Source: Bacteroidales bacterium (GTDB taxonomy: Bacteria; Bacteroidota; Bacteroidia; Bacteroidales; UBA12077). Taken from it: a stretch of 32,653 nucleotides of DNA. This document shows positions 16,966-28,277 of the stretch, piece after piece (the first letter of the stretch is position 1; every line of letters starts with the position of its first letter). Position numbers and translations under genes: made by a program. The notes under the pieces were generated by a model that was not told the origin of the DNA, searched no databases, and saw only the letters and a program-made list of their open reading frames with translations. The stretch spans positions 1 through 32,653 of the forward strand of contig JAKSCO010000237.1 in the NCBI GenBank assembly GCA_022360575.1, read 5' to 3'.

Positions 16966-17556
16966 ATGAAAACTAAAAATTACAAATCAATAGGTTTATT
17001 AATGGTTGGAGCCATTATTTTTGGAAGCACTTTTACTGGTTGTGAATCATCAAAACAGGTTTCGAATGTAAGAAATGAAAAACTAATTGAGGTTTATTGT
17101 TCTGGTTCAGATTATATGAGCGATAAGAAGAATTTTAGAGCAAACTCTATAGGCGAGAGCTCAGATCAGGTTGTAGCTCGTAAAAAAGCTATAAGCAATG
17201 CAAAAGCAAATTTAGCAGGTTTGATTGAGACTGTAATAAAAGGAACTACAGATAACTATACAAACTCAAGAGAATTTAATAATGTTGAAGAAATTGAAGA
17301 AAGGTTTGAAGTTTTAACTCGCGAAGTAGTAAAACAACAATTAAATAACATAAAAGTAATTTGCGAAAAGCAGACTGTAACAAATCAGGGTCGATACAAA
17401 ACTTATATAGCTATCGAAATGGGTGTTGATGCTTTAGAAAAAGCTTTAAAGAATCGTTTATCTAAAGACCAAAGATTAAAGGTAGATTACGATTACGAAA
17501 AATATAAAGAAACTTTCGACAAAGAAATGGAGAAATTAGAAAATGGTGGTTATTAA
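16966..17556 (+). CDS. LPP20-like lipoprotein
   Basis: This 196-residue lipoprotein has a lipobox (FTGC with Cys at about residue 26) after a hydrophobic signal segment. The mature part contains the LPP20-like helix VARKKAISNAKANLAGLIET followed by strands NIKVICEKQT and YKTYIAIEMGVDALEKAL, which is the family pattern (acting residues unknown). The C-terminus is a charged helix (YEKYKETFDKEMEKLENGGY). It pairs with the larger LPP20-like protein upstream, and a strong hairpin terminator 24 bases after the stop ends the transcript. The two probably work in the same envelope complex, but this is inferred from adjacency only. Confidence 0.75.
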   Translation: MKTKNYKSIGLLMVGAIIFGSTFTGCESSKQVSNVRNEKLIEVYCSGSDYMSDKKNFRANSIGESSDQVVARKKAISNAKANLAGLIETVIKGTTDNYTNSREFNNVEEIEERFEVLTREVVKQQLNNIKVICEKQTVTNQGRYKTYIAIEMGVDALEKALKNRLSKDQRLKVDYDYEKYKETFDKEMEKLENGGY

Positions 17557-17580
17557 TTAATTTTACTATAACTAAAACAA

Positions 17581-17612
17581 AATGGGGATGTCAGTTGGCA
17601 TCCCCATTTTTA
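17581..17612 (+). terminator. Strong intrinsic terminator after the LPP20 pair
   Basis: AATGGGGATG (17581-17590) pairs perfectly with CATCCCCATT (17599-17608) around an 8-base loop and runs into a T-rich tract. It ends the prmC-recX-LPP20 block. The remaining 216 bases before the next gene's stop show nothing I can name. Confidence 0.9.
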
Positions 17613-17828
17613 TTTGTTTTTCTTTTATAGTTATAATCTAAAGAGTTCCTTTATATGTAATAATAAAAGAATATCAAAATGAGTGATAAAAACGTTTCTT
17701 TTTGCCTTATCCATTGCCCAAAACTAGGCTATCTTTTGCTTTTTCGTCGCGTTTAAGACAAAAATTATTCATTTTTATAATCCCTCATCTTGAAATTCAT
17801 TTGGTATAATTTGATTCTTGATATAAGA

Positions 17829-19073
17829 TTAATTAAATCGAATTGTTTTTTCGGGACTTAAGCGTGATATAATATACGATGGGATAATTAACATTAGAAT
17901 TGTAGCACATAAAGTTCCCAGATTTAATGCAATTACGTGCCATAACTTTAGATTAATAGGAACAGCATTCAGATAATACGATGATGGATCGAGCTTTATT
18001 ATTCCGAAATGCATTTGAATAAGACAGATTACTAATCCTATAATATTTCCCCAAAGTAAACCTTTAGATATTATAAATCCCGATTGATATAAAAATATTC
18101 GACGGATTGACCAATTTTTGGTTCCGATGGCTTTTAATATTCCAATCATATTGGTACGTTCAAGTATTATTATTAATAACCCAGAGATCATATTAAAGCC
18201 TGCAACCAAAGTCATCAATGTTAGTATTATCCAAACATTTAAATTTGTCAGTTCAAGCCAATTGAATATCTGAGAATACTTTTCTTTAATACCAATTACT
18301 TTAAATTTCGATCCATCTGGATTAAAAGTAAATCCAACAATATCGTTTACATCTTTTGTTGCTTTATCAACTTTTGTAAAATCATTTATTAAAACCTCAA
18401 ATCCACTAATTTGGTTTTTATCCCAATTATTTAATTTCTGAATATGTTTAATGTCTACAAAAACAAATTTTTCGTCGAATTGAGAAAGGCTGGTTCTGTA
18501 AATTCCTTCAATTATGAAAGTTCGCATACGAGGAGGAGTTTGTATAAAGTATGCTATAATTTTATCTCCAACGGTTAAGTTTAATCGTTTAGCAATGTAG
18601 TCTGAGATTAAAATTTTATTTGTTTTTGTTGAATCAGAGATACGAAACGAATTGCCTTCGATTATATTTTGATCAAAAAAAGACCAGTTGAAATCAGAAT
18701 CGACACCTTTTAATACAACACCCTGAATTTCATTTTTTGTTTTAATTATGCCGGCTTTAATAGCAAAAGCTTGTATGTTGTTAATTTCTTTAAGATTTTT
18801 AATATCATCGTAAAATACTTGTTGTCTATTTATTGGAGCTGTTTCAAACGAAATATTGGTATCGTAATTTAATATCTGGATGTGCGATCCAAAACCAATA
18901 ACTTTATTGCTTATTTCTGATTTAAACCCGGTGACAATGGCTACAGATAAAATCATAACCGCAAGACCTAAAGCAATTCCAATAATAGCAATTTTCATAA
19001 TAGGTTGTGAGATACTTTTCTTTACACTTTTATCAGAAAAAATACGTCTTGCAATAAAAAGTTCAGTATTCAA
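17829..19073 (-). CDS. ABC transporter permease, FtsX/LolE-like
   Basis: This 414-residue inner-membrane permease is of the MacB/FtsX class, resembling LolC/LolE, which release lipoproteins from the inner membrane. There is one N-terminal membrane helix after IARRIFSDKSVKKSISQPIMKIAIIGIALGLAVMILSVAIV, described here by its two parts, residues 6-25 and 26-47. A large periplasmic domain (about 50-265) follows, then three C-terminal helices (WIILTLMTLVAGFNMISGL, FIISKGLLWGNIIGLVICL and a last one ending IIPSYIISRLSPE). The FtsX motif IGILKAIGTKNWSIRRIFL is at about 312-330. The ATPase partner is not in the window. Assignment to LolE rather than a generic export permease is likely but not certain. 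Confidence 0.85.
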   Translation of the reverse strand: MNTELFIARRIFSDKSVKKSISQPIMKIAIIGIALGLAVMILSVAIVTGFKSEISNKVIGFGSHIQILNYDTNISFETAPINRQQVFYDDIKNLKEINNIQAFAIKAGIIKTKNEIQGVVLKGVDSDFNWSFFDQNIIEGNSFRISDSTKTNKILISDYIAKRLNLTVGDKIIAYFIQTPPRMRTFIIEGIYRTSLSQFDEKFVFVDIKHIQKLNNWDKNQISGFEVLINDFTKVDKATKDVNDIVGFTFNPDGSKFKVIGIKEKYSQIFNWLELTNLNVWIILTLMTLVAGFNMISGLLIIILERTNMIGILKAIGTKNWSIRRIFLYQSGFIISKGLLWGNIIGLVICLIQMHFGIIKLDPSSYYLNAVPINLKLWHVIALNLGTLCATILMLIIPSYIISRLSPEKTIRFN

Positions 19074-19292
19074 AATTCGTTAATTTAATTATCGTTACAG
19101 TTGTTTAAAACAAAGGCTAAAATACTGTTTAAGTAAATTGTTTTGTTTTTCACAAATGTAGTAAATTTTAATAATCCGGTTTTTGTATTCGCAAATTTTA
19201 AGTCTCTAAAACAAAGATTTTATGTAGTTCCAACAGATTGTTTCTTATTAATAGAAAATTATTAATTTAGACATTTTTAAAATCCGAAGTTT

Positions 19293-20486
19293 ATGATTTA
19301 TTATAAAGCATTATTTGTATTAAGTATTTTTATTTTGTTAAACCTTTCGAGTTGTTCTATGCCTCCTCAAGATATGTCTATAATTACAGGAGCAGAACAA
19401 ACCGAATTGTATTTATCAAAATTAGAAAATAAACGAGTAGCTATTGTAGCAAATCATACAACACTTATAAAGGGGAAACATTTAGTTGATTTATTATTAA
19501 GTTTAGATGTTGATATAAAAAAAATATTTAGTCCAGAGCATGGTTTTAGAGGAAAAGCTGATGCAGGAGAGCATGTAACAAACTATATTGATAAAAAAAC
19601 AGGATTGCCAGTAATTTCATTATATGGTAGCAATAAAAAACCTAAACTCTCGGATTTAAACAATATTGATGTATTAATATTTGACCTTCAGGATGTAGGT
19701 GTACGTTATTATACTTACATATCAACAATGCATTATGTAATGGAGGCTTGTGCTCAAGCAGGTGTTGATATTATTATTTTAGACCGACCCAATCCTAATG
19801 GATTTTATGTAGATGGACCTGTTTTAAATCTCAAATTTAAGTCGTTTGTCGGAATGCATCCAGTACCCATTGTTCATGGAATGACAATTGGAGAGTATGC
19901 TCAGATGATAAATGGAGAAAAGTGGTTGACTAATAAAATAACTTGCAAATTAGATATAATTCCGTGTAAAAACTATACTCATAAATCGAGATATACACTT
20001 CCGGTAAATCCTTCGCCTAACTTGCAGAATATGCGATCTATTTATTTGTATCCTTCGTTAGGGTTTTTCGAAGGTACAAGCTTGAGTGTTGGAAGAGGAA
20101 CCATGTTTCCTTTTCAGGTTTTTGGAGCCCCCAACTTTAATCAAGGTGAATTTGTGTTTATGCCTAAAAGTATTGAAGGAGCTAGTAAATATCCAAAGCA
20201 TCAAAACAAACAATGTTTTGGTGTTGATTTAAGAAAGATAGATGTAGATGATTTAAAAAATACAACACAGATTCAATTAAAGTGGATTCTTTTAGGATAC
20301 CAGCAGTCAGGAGATAAGAATCAATTTTTCAAGAAGTTTTTTTATAATATTTCAGGAGTTGAAGACCTAAAAAAACAAATCATTAATAATAAATCTGAAA
20401 AGGAGATTCGCGAAACATGGCAGACAGAGCTTAATGCTTTTAAAAAAATAAGAAAAAAGTATTTATTGTATAGCGATTTTGAATAG
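19293..20486 (+). CDS. namZ: Exo-beta-N-acetylmuramidase NamZ-like lipoprotein (DUF1343)
   Basis: This 397-residue lipoprotein (lipobox LSSC, Cys21) belongs to the DUF1343 family, whose founding members NamZ of Bacillus and Tannerella cleave terminal MurNAc from peptidoglycan fragments. Signatures are the active-site region FSPEHGFRGKADAGEH, then LIFDLQDVGVRYYTYISTMHY, IILDRPNPNG, PVLNLKFKSFVGMHPVPIVHGMTIGEYA (two adjoining parts) and GFFEGTSLSVGRGT. Length fits. As an outer-envelope lipoprotein it would supply MurNAc and peptides from murein fragments; mpl elsewhere in the window could use the peptides. It stands alone between two minus-strand genes. The 219-bp upstream gap has no clear promoter box. 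Confidence 0.92.
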   Translation: MIYYKALFVLSIFILLNLSSCSMPPQDMSIITGAEQTELYLSKLENKRVAIVANHTTLIKGKHLVDLLLSLDVDIKKIFSPEHGFRGKADAGEHVTNYIDKKTGLPVISLYGSNKKPKLSDLNNIDVLIFDLQDVGVRYYTYISTMHYVMEACAQAGVDIIILDRPNPNGFYVDGPVLNLKFKSFVGMHPVPIVHGMTIGEYAQMINGEKWLTNKITCKLDIIPCKNYTHKSRYTLPVNPSPNLQNMRSIYLYPSLGFFEGTSLSVGRGTMFPFQVFGAPNFNQGEFVFMPKSIEGASKYPKHQNKQCFGVDLRKIDVDDLKNTTQIQLKWILLGYQQSGDKNQFFKKFFYNISGVEDLKKQIINNKSEKEIRETWQTELNAFKKIRKKYLLYSDFE

Positions 20487-20576
20487 AAAAGCCCCCTGTG
20501 TGAATTTTGAGGTGTAGATAGTCATTATTCTTTTGTCGCGACAGATTGAGCTGGCAAAATACATAAGAACTATTGT

Positions 20577-21227
20577 CTAAGATGTTTTAAGAGAATCTAT
20601 ATTTAATCGTTTAATCGTTTTTTCGTCAGGTTTTAAATCTCCAATTTCAATTAATTTTACGATTCGTTCTATTAAATAATCATTGCCCAAAGGGTCGTAT
20701 TTTGATTTAAGGTTCGACCCAAAAAGTCGAGCTATTGCTTGCCAAAATACAGCAGAAATCCCACCTCTTAATTCTTTAAGTAGTTCATACGATGTGTCTC
20801 CTGTTTCTCTATCAATTAGTTTTAATAAAATACGACCTTGGCTTATTGTTAGCTTTCTTAATTCAGTTCCGAATTCGCCCATCAATTCTTTTTCTATAAC
20901 TTTTACATATCTTTTTCTCTTTTTCTCACTCTGAAGTTTTTTGAATTCAGCTTCCATTTCATCTAGTTTTATTTTTGCATATTTAGCATAAGGATAAGCC
21001 TTTTTAATATCACGAACCAGTTTTCTGTAGCGTCGCGATTGACGTCGGCTTTTAAATACTAGCCGGGGAAATATAACTACTTCGTCGATTAATACATTCG
21101 GAATTGTATCTCCATCAATTATCACTGTTTTTAAAACATGAATAGAGTCGATATTCTTTTTTTGCTGACCCTGTACTGATGAATATAAAATGATGATAAG
21201 AAATAATATACATAAATGAAATTTCAT
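20577..21227 (-). CDS. DUF4294 domain-containing exported protein
   Basis: This 216-residue protein has a signal peptide (MKFHLCILFLIIILYSSVQGQ). The DUF4294 domain covers most of the rest and is recognisable by DEVVIFPRLVFKSRRQSRRYRKLVRDIKKAYPYAKYAKIKL (two adjoining parts around residues 48-88), LTISQGRILLKLIDRETGDTSYELLKELRG and ARLFGSNLKSKYDPLGNDY. The family is specific to Bacteroidota and has no known function. The very basic Arg/Lys segment may contact membranes or glycans, which is speculation. It is a single gene facing the hybrid kinase across 273 bases in which I see only a weak hairpin. Confidence 0.88.
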   Translation of the reverse strand: MKFHLCILFLIIILYSSVQGQQKKNIDSIHVLKTVIIDGDTIPNVLIDEVVIFPRLVFKSRRQSRRYRKLVRDIKKAYPYAKYAKIKLDEMEAEFKKLQSEKKRKRYVKVIEKELMGEFGTELRKLTISQGRILLKLIDRETGDTSYELLKELRGGISAVFWQAIARLFGSNLKSKYDPLGNDYLIERIVKLIEIGDLKPDEKTIKRLNIDSLKTS

Positions 21228-21500
21228 ATGTTTATGTCTTTCTTTGATTGTTGTTAATACTTGTTTTTTGTAAGTTTTTGAACAAATATCTCAAGAGTTT
21301 TAGATTATCCAATAATAATACGAATCAAAATTAAGGTTTGTTCATTAGATTTAGTAATGTTTCGATTATTAAATCCTAAAAATCCCTTTAAATAATAAGG
21401 GTTTTAAGATGTATGTGTATGTTGAAAATAAAATAATTGAGAGCGTAAAAATGTAATTGGCAAATACATGAAATCAGAATAAATTTATTAAATTGTTTGC

Positions 21501-24500
21501 ATGAAAAAACTTCATGCTCTTGTTTTATCAGAACAAATTATCAATGATGATGTAGAACTTATATACAGAGCTGTTGATAAAAAAAATAATTCGAAATTTA
21601 TAGTCAAAAAATTAAAATCGAACTATAGAACAATTCTTTATACAGAACGGTTCGAGAAGGAATTGTCTATTGGGAAAAAGATCGATAATAAGTATTTTTT
21701 TAAACCTAAAGAAATTGTTAATCAAGATTCAACAATATATCTAATTGCCGAAAATGTCGAGGGTGTTATTTTATCTGAGTTAATAGCAAAAAGGATGATA
21801 AATCTTGAAACTGCCCTCGAAATAGTGATTGATTTATGCAAAGCACTTTCGGGCTTGCACAAAAGAAGGATAATTCATAAAAACATACATCCAGAAAGAA
21901 TTGTTTTTGATTTGCAGACCAAAGATTTGAAAATAATAAATCTTAGAGTAGCTTCTTTGCAAGAAGAAACAGATTATATAAAATCAGACTACAATTTAGT
22001 AGGTATTGATCTAAGATATATATCTCCAGAACAAACCGGGCGAATGAATCATAATGTTGATCACCGAACCGATTTATATACCATTGGAGTTGTATTGTAT
22101 GAGTTGTTAACAGGAGAAATCCCTTTTAAATCAGAAGAAGCTAGCGATATAATTTATAAGCATATTGCTAAGAAACCGCGAAATCCTAAAGATATAAACC
22201 CTGATATTCCTGATGTTTTATCTGATATAGTATTAAAACTTTTAACTAAAAATCCAGATAAGAGATATCAAAGTGCAATAAATTTAAGAGTAGATATTGA
22301 AAAGTGCTTAAAAGAATATAAACAACACAAAGCAATCTCGTATTTTAAAATAGCTCAAAATGATGTGTCTCCCAGGTTTTCAATATCAGAAAAATTATAC
22401 GGACGACAATCAGAAAAATTTAAACTATTGAAAGCTTTTAAGTTTGCTTGTAGCGGAGCAAAACAATTAGCCGTTTTATCGGGAGTAGCAGGAGTAGGTA
22501 AAACTTTTTTAGTTGGAGCTATTCATCAACAAATAATACATCGCGAAGGCTATTATATCGAAAGTAGATTTAATAAGGTAGAAAAAGAAAAATCATTTAA
22601 CACTATAATAAAAGCATTAAGGAATTTAATACAATATTTACTTACCGAGAATAAAACCGAGTTAGATAAGTTAAAAACAGAGCTAAAAGATAGCTTATCA
22701 GTTAATCAATGGATACTAACAGAGTATATTCCCGAACTGGAACATATTATAGGGACACAAGTTGCTTGTAATAATTTAAGCGATTCGGAAAAATTGAGTT
22801 GTTTAAGCAAGGCTTTTATTAACATAATACAGACAGTTAATACAAGAGAACATCCACTAGTTATTTTCTTAGATGATATTCAGTGGGCTGACGAATTATC
22901 CATAAGTTTTTTAGAAGAGCTTTTGGTTAATAATCAGTCTAAATATTTGTTTGTTATTTTAGCTTATAGAAGTAATGAAATAGATGAAGATGGTCCTATA
23001 TTCGGACTGATTGAGAAATTACAAAAGAATAAGGATGCTGATTGTAAAATAAATAATCTCGAAATTGAACCTATTGCTTTAAAAGATACAATTCAGTTAA
23101 TAAAAGAGATCTTTAATCAAGACGAAAAGAATATTTATGATTTATCGAAAGTAGTTCATTTAAAAACGAAAGGAAATCCTTTTTTTATAAATCAGTTTTT
23201 AAAAGAAATGCATAAGCAAGAGATTATAAGTTTTGATTTCGACAAGAATCAATGGGTTTGGGATATAAAAGAGATAAAGAAAACAAATTATACCGACAAT
23301 ACAGTACATTACATTGTTGATGTAATACAGAAACTACCTCTCGAAATACTGAATGTATTAAAAAGAGCTGCATGTATAGGATTGAAATTTGATTTAAAAA
23401 CTCTGGCTTTAATCAGTAATGTAAAGTTACGTTCGGTGGCATTTCATTTAAATTTTGCTATTCGTGAGGGGTTAATTATGCCAATTAATGAGTCGGTAGG
23501 ATTTAATAACAAAAACTCTGATGATTTAAATTTTACTTATAAGTTTTTGCACGAAGATATTCATTTGTCTGTTTACTCTCTATTATCCGAATCAGAAAAA
23601 AGAGAGTGGCATTTGAATATAGGACAAGTAATTGAAGATAACTGTGAGAACGAAAATGTTTTAGATAGCCAGATATTTAGTATTGTAGATCATAAAAATA
23701 TTGGTGTTGCAATTTTAAATGAAAGCAATGAGTTGAGACGATTAGCTACTCAAAATTTGCAAGCAGGAATAAAAGCAAAAGAAAATAATACTTACGACAT
23801 AGCTCTAAATTATTTATTGTTTGCGATTAATCTATTACAAGATTTTTCGTGGGATGAAGCGAATGATTTAAAATTTGATGTTTGGATAGAAACTGCTGAA
23901 ATCTCGTATTTAACAGGGAATTTAGAGAAAACAAATATTCTGATAAATGAAATTATATTAAACGTAGATAGTTTAATAAAAAGAACAAAAGCTTATATTA
24001 TACGAATTCAGGCTTATAAGGCAATGAATAATATGAAAAAAGCTGTTGAAATTGGATTAGATACCTTGAAAGAATATGGAGTTAGTATACCAATAGGATA
24101 TAGTCCAATAAAATCATTTATAAATAAAATTGCTCTTATAAAATTAAAGCCAAATAAAAGCTTGATTCATAAAAAGCAAATGACGAATGAAAAAGTTTTG
24201 GCTGTAATGGAAATTATTGCAGGTATTATACCTGCAGCTTATTTATGTTCGTCTGGAATATTTGCCCATTTAGTTATAAAAAAAATTAAGCTTTCGTTGA
24301 AATATGGTAATGCTCCTTCGTCGGCTTATGCTTATGTAGCTTATGGCTTTCTATTAGCACATAAATATGGAAAAATTAATCAAGGCTATGATTATGGAAA
24401 TGTAGCACTAAAATTATTGTTAAAGTTTAACGATCAATCTCAAAAATCGCGAGTATACTTTGTTTATAATTTAACCATTCTCCATTTAAAAAATCATATT

Positions 24501-27500
24501 TCACAAGCAATAAATCCATTTTATAAAGCTTATCTAAATGGACAGGAGTATAGAAATTTAGAATATACCGGAAATATAATTGTAGCATATCTTACTCACT
24601 TATTTTTTTCAGGAAAGAAACTAAAAGATTTAATACATGAGTTTAATTATTATTATGATGGATTATTGGAGATAAAGCAGAATAGAAGTCTGTATTATCT
24701 TAAAACATATCAAAATACACTTCATTTTTTAACTAAACTAAAAGATCAATTCCCAAATAACGATAATGAAATTTTAAAATTTCATCGCGAAGACTCAGAT
24801 ATGCTTGGTTTGTTTTTGTTTTATTTTAATAAAGCAGCTTGTTATTATTTATTGGGCAAGTACGAACAAGCTTATGATAATTCGGAAAAACTACAGAAAT
24901 ATATATTAGGAGCTCAAGGTATAATATATCTGCCAATTTTTTACACGTTTGATTCATTAATAAAACTAAGCCTAATAAAGAATAATTCGTCGGTAGTAAA
25001 GACTCGTCGGTTTAAGAAAAGTATATGCCGCAATCAAAAAGAATTAAAACGCTTATCGAAAAGTTGTCCGGCTAATTATTTAAATAAATATTTATTGGTA
25101 GAGGCTGTTCGAAATATAATAAGCGGAAAGAAAGAAAAAAGTATCAAGCTATTTAAAGAGTCGATTTTATATGCGCGCGAAAATAGTTTTACAAACGAAG
25201 AAGGGATAGCAAGCCTGCTGTTAGGCGAATATTTGTTAAAACATAAATCGGTCGAAGCACCTGTACATATTCTAAATGCTTACAATAGTTATATAAAATG
25301 GGGAGCACAAGCACTGGCCGATGCTATTGAGAAAAAATATAAGGGAATATTAATTAATATAAGTAGTAAAAAATCGACTCAAACAAAACCTACATCAACA
25401 CTGCTGAAACCTCTATCTTCGGAAAGCATAGATCTGAAAACAATAATCAAAGCATCACAGGCAATTACCGAAGAGATAAATTTAGACAACTTACTTAAAA
25501 AACTTTTGTCGATAACGATAAAAAATCTTGGAGCAACAAAGGGAATAATCTTGCTTTCGGAGTTTGAAGAAATAAATATAAAAGCAATTCAGACAGAAAT
25601 ACTAGATACTCCGACTGTTGTTAATTCAAAGCTTTATTCTAGCTCAAAGGAACTGTGTCCCGAGATAATAAATTATGTATTACGCACTCAAAAACCTATT
25701 GTTTTGGGTGATGCTTTAAACGAGAATGAGTTTTCTAATTCGGCATACATTATAGCCAATAAACCTAAATCGGTTTTATGTTATCCGATTATTTACAGAA
25801 AAGAATTTAGAGGGATTTTTTATTTCGAGAATAACTTATTGATAAATGCATTTACATCGTCGAAGTTAGAGATTCTAAGTTTGTTGAATGGGTATATTTC
25901 CATATCGCTCGAAAATGCTGTTTTTTATACAAATATGGAGCAAAAAGTGAGCGAGCGAACCTCAGAAATAGAACATCAAAACGAAGAAATATTAGTTCAG
26001 ACCGAGCATTTAAAATTGATTAATAAAGATCTGGAAGAAAAGAACAGTCAGATAAACAAACAGAAACAAGAAATATTAGAACAAGCTATTATGCTTGAGC
26101 AAAAAAATCAGGAGCTAAAGAAATTGTCGGTTACTGCACAAAAAACCGATAACTCGATTGTTATTTCTGATATAAATGGCGAAATAGAATGGGTTAACGA
26201 AGGTTTTATTCGAAAATATGGATATACTCTCGAAGAATTTAAGACTCAAATTAGTACAAATTTAATTACTGCAAGTACATATCCCGAAATTAAAGAGACT
26301 TTAGCAACGATTATTGAAACAAAGCAATCGGTAAGTTATAATTCGAGAGGGATTACTAAGGTAAACGAAACCCTTTGGATGAGAACTACTATAACTCCTA
26401 TTTTAGATGAGGAGGGTAATATATCAAAGTTGGTTGCTATTGATTCTGACATTACAAAACTGATCGAAGCCGAAAATGAAATCTTAAAACAAAAAGAAGA
26501 AATAGAAGCTCAGCGCGATTTAGCTAACGAACAAAAAAAACAAATACAACAGCAAAATATCGAGCTCGAAACTCACCGAAATCAACTAGAGAATTTGGTC
26601 GAAAAAAGAACTGTTGAATTAAAAGCAGCAAAAGAAAAAGCCGAAGAATCCGATCGATTGAAATCTTCTTTCTTGGCAAACATGTCTCACGAAATAAGAA
26701 CTCCAATGAATGCTATAATTGGATTTTCAGAGCTAATATCGGATATGAGTTTACCTAACTCGCAACGACAAGAGTTAAGCAAATATTTAACCAATAATTG
26801 TAATGTATTATTACATCTGATTGATGATATCTTGGATATTGCCAGAATCGAAGCCGGAGAAATCCGAATTGTTAAAAAGAATTGTTTTATAAACCAAACT
26901 ATTATAGAGCTGTATGAGTCGTTTAACGAAACAGAGCTAAAGAACAATCAGGATGTCGAATTTTTGCTTAGTATAGAAAATACGGATGAGAATTTATCGA
27001 TTGTAAGCGATCCTCTTAGGTTTCGTCAGGTATTAGTAAACTTGTTGTCGAATGCAATTAAGTTTACCGAAAAAGGGTTTATAAAATGCGGATATGATAT
27101 CGAGCCTATAAATAATAAGGGATATATACGTTTCTTTGTCGAAGATACCGGAATAGGATTAACGGGCGAAGACCAAGTGAATATATTTAAACCTTTTAGA
27201 AAAGGAGAATCGCAGGGCAAAGAAAAACTTTATCGAGGAGCCGGGTTGGGGTTGGCTATTTCAAAAACATTAATTAATGAGTTGGGAGGTAATATCTGGG
27301 TCGAATCGGAAAGAGATGTTGGATCGACATTTTATTTTACATTGCCATACATTAAATCAGAAAAAGAAGATAAAATCAACACAACACAAGAACAACACTA
27401 CAATTGGGAAGGCAAAAATATTCTTATTGCCGAAGATGAAGATCATAATGTGAAGATTATAAATTTGATTTTAGAAAGAACAAAAGCAAATATTATACAG

Positions 27501-27794
27501 GTTGTTGATGGACATCAGGCTGTAGAACAATGCCGAGATCAAAATATCGACTTGGTATTGATGGATGTGAAAATGCCTATTAAGACGGGGTTAGATGCAG
27601 CCCGAAAAATAAAAGAGATAAATAAGGATATTCTGATTATTGTATTTAGTGCTTATGCTATGCCTCCCGATCAGCAAAGGGCTAAAGATGCCGGATGTGA
27701 TGGTTTTATTGCAAAACCAGTAAAAAAACAACAGTTACTACAAACAATAAACGATTTCTTACAAAAGAAATACGAGAATGTTCAAATGTTATAA
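21501..27794 (+). CDS. Giant hybrid sensor kinase: pseudokinase - STAND ATPase - repeats - GAF - PAS - HisKA - HATPase - receiver
   Basis: This 2,097-residue cytoplasmic protein has no membrane segment. Residues 1 to about 280 form a Ser/Thr-kinase-like domain that keeps the nucleotide Lys (K36/K37) and the ISPEQTGR activation segment. However, the catalytic HRD is HKN (126-128) and DFG is NLR (147-149), so it is predicted inactive. A STAND/AAA ATPase follows (Walker A GVAGVGKT with K334; Walker [11 protein letters not shown]458/D459). Helical TPR-like repeats fill about 740-1290. GAF is at about 1325-1475, a coiled coil at 1478-1545, PAS at about 1545-1650, and a second coiled coil at about 1655-1720. 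HisKA has SHEIRTPMN with H1730. HATPase has N1851, DTGIGL and GAGLGLA. The receiver has phospho-acceptor D2022. There is no DNA-binding output domain. It is the first gene of an operon with iron-sulfur and LysO genes. Confidence 0.93.
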   Translation: MKKLHALVLSEQIINDDVELIYRAVDKKNNSKFIVKKLKSNYRTILYTERFEKELSIGKKIDNKYFFKPKEIVNQDSTIYLIAENVEGVILSELIAKRMINLETALEIVIDLCKALSGLHKRRIIHKNIHPERIVFDLQTKDLKIINLRVASLQEETDYIKSDYNLVGIDLRYISPEQTGRMNHNVDHRTDLYTIGVVLYELLTGEIPFKSEEASDIIYKHIAKKPRNPKDINPDIPDVLSDIVLKLLTKNPDKRYQSAINLRVDIEKCLKEYKQHKAISYFKIAQNDVSPRFSISEKLYGRQSEKFKLLKAFKFACSGAKQLAVLSGVAGVGKTFLVGAIHQQIIHREGYYIESRFNKVEKEKSFNTIIKALRNLIQYLLTENKTELDKLKTELKDSLSVNQWILTEYIPELEHIIGTQVACNNLSDSEKLSCLSKAFINIIQTVNTREHPLVIFLDDIQWADELSISFLEELLVNNQSKYLFVILAYRSNEIDEDGPIFGLIEKLQKNKDADCKINNLEIEPIALKDTIQLIKEIFNQDEKNIYDLSKVVHLKTKGNPFFINQFLKEMHKQEIISFDFDKNQWVWDIKEIKKTNYTDNTVHYIVDVIQKLPLEILNVLKRAACIGLKFDLKTLALISNVKLRSVAFHLNFAIREGLIMPINESVGFNNKNSDDLNFTYKFLHEDIHLSVYSLLSESEKREWHLNIGQVIEDNCENENVLDSQIFSIVDHKNIGVAILNESNELRRLATQNLQAGIKAKENNTYDIALNYLLFAINLLQDFSWDEANDLKFDVWIETAEISYLTGNLEKTNILINEIILNVDSLIKRTKAYIIRIQAYKAMNNMKKAVEIGLDTLKEYGVSIPIGYSPIKSFINKIALIKLKPNKSLIHKKQMTNEKVLAVMEIIAGIIPAAYLCSSGIFAHLVIKKIKLSLKYGNAPSSAYAYVAYGFLLAHKYGKINQGYDYGNVALKLLLKFNDQSQKSRVYFVYNLTILHLKNHISQAINPFYKAYLNGQEYRNLEYTGNIIVAYLTHLFFSGKKLKDLIHEFNYYYDGLLEIKQNRSLYYLKTYQNTLHFLTKLKDQFPNNDNEILKFHREDSDMLGLFLFYFNKAACYYLLGKYEQAYDNSEKLQKYILGAQGIIYLPIFYTFDSLIKLSLIKNNSSVVKTRRFKKSICRNQKELKRLSKSCPANYLNKYLLVEAVRNIISGKKEKSIKLFKESILYARENSFTNEEGIASLLLGEYLLKHKSVEAPVHILNAYNSYIKWGAQALADAIEKKYKGILINISSKKSTQTKPTSTLLKPLSSESIDLKTIIKASQAITEEINLDNLLKKLLSITIKNLGATKGIILLSEFEEINIKAIQTEILDTPTVVNSKLYSSSKELCPEIINYVLRTQKPIVLGDALNENEFSNSAYIIANKPKSVLCYPIIYRKEFRGIFYFENNLLINAFTSSKLEILSLLNGYISISLENAVFYTNMEQKVSERTSEIEHQNEEILVQTEHLKLINKDLEEKNSQINKQKQEILEQAIMLEQKNQELKKLSVTAQKTDNSIVISDINGEIEWVNEGFIRKYGYTLEEFKTQISTNLITASTYPEIKETLATIIETKQSVSYNSRGITKVNETLWMRTTITPILDEEGNISKLVAIDSDITKLIEAENEILKQKEEIEAQRDLANEQKKQIQQQNIELETHRNQLENLVEKRTVELKAAKEKAEESDRLKSSFLANMSHEIRTPMNAIIGFSELISDMSLPNSQRQELSKYLTNNCNVLLHLIDDILDIARIEAGEIRIVKKNCFINQTIIELYESFNETELKNNQDVEFLLSIENTDENLSIVSDPLRFRQVLVNLLSNAIKFTEKGFIKCGYDIEPINNKGYIRFFVEDTGIGLTGEDQVNIFKPFRKGESQGKEKLYRGAGLGLAISKTLINELGGNIWVESERDVGSTFYFTLPYIKSEKEDKINTTQEQHYNWEGKNILIAEDEDHNVKIINLILERTKANIIQVVDGHQAVEQCRDQNIDLVLMDVKMPIKTGLDAARKIKEINKDILIIVFSAYAMPPDQQRAKDAGCDGFIAKPVKKQQLLQTINDFLQKKYENVQML

Positions 27795-27812
27795 ACATAA
27801 AAGATTACTGAA

Positions 27813-28277
27813 ATGGATAAGGACGATAGAGATTATACAAACGAGAAAATAACTGTACATTGGCGACCTGCATTATGTGTTCATTCTACAATTTGTTATA
27901 CAAAGCTACGCTCGGTATTCGATCCAATAAAGCGACCATGGATTAATATGCAGGGAGCCGAAACCGACCAAATAATCGACATTGTAAACCAATGTCCCAC
28001 CAAAGCTCTTACGTTTAGTTATAACGATAAATCTATTGATGCCGAAAAACAAAGCTCGAAAACACAAGCTCAAGATAACTCACAAGAAACTTCTATTTTA
28101 ATTATTGAAAATGGACCTGCTGTAGTAACAGGCAATTTTTCGCTTATTGATATTAATAATAATAAATTAACTAAATCAGAAACATTAACTTTGTGCCGAT
28201 GTGGAAATTCATCCAATATGCCTTTTTGTGATGGAACCCACGAAAAAGAAGGTTTTAAAGAAAAAAGAAATACGTGA
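27813..28277 (+). CDS. YjdI-type Fe-S domain fused to a CDGSH iron-sulfur domain
   Basis: This 154-residue cytoplasmic protein has two iron-sulfur modules. Residues about 10-72 match the YjdI/Fer4_19 'divergent 4Fe-4S mono-cluster' domain: VHWRPALCVHSTIC (C22, C28), PWINMQGAETDQIIDIV and QCPTKAL (C61). After a Gln/Ser-rich linker (about 73-92), residues 93-150 form a CDGSH (mitoNEET-like) domain with ligands C128, C130, C139 and H143 in CRCGNSSNMPFCDGTH, an exact match to the C-x-C-x2-S-x3-P-x-C-D-G-T-H signature. The combination is known in bacteria; a redox or cluster-storage role is inferred. It begins 18 bases after the hybrid kinase stop, and its TGA overlaps the next gene's GTG (GTGA). 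Confidence 0.93.
   Translation: MDKDDRDYTNEKITVHWRPALCVHSTICYTKLRSVFDPIKRPWINMQGAETDQIIDIVNQCPTKALTFSYNDKSIDAEKQSSKTQAQDNSQETSILIIENGPAVVTGNFSLIDINNNKLTKSETLTLCRCGNSSNMPFCDGTHEKEGFKEKRNT

Noticed and set aside
20534..20543. Perfect palindrome TGTCGCGACA between the NamZ-like gene and the DUF4294 gene
   Set aside because: GC-rich and unusual for this AT-rich DNA, but it occurs only once in this form and sits between converging 3' ends, so no operator role can be argued.
21378..21406. Hairpin CCCTT...AAGGG with T-tract upstream of the hybrid kinase gene
   Set aside because: Only five pairs with an AT-rich loop and no gene end nearby on that strand; not enough to call a terminator.
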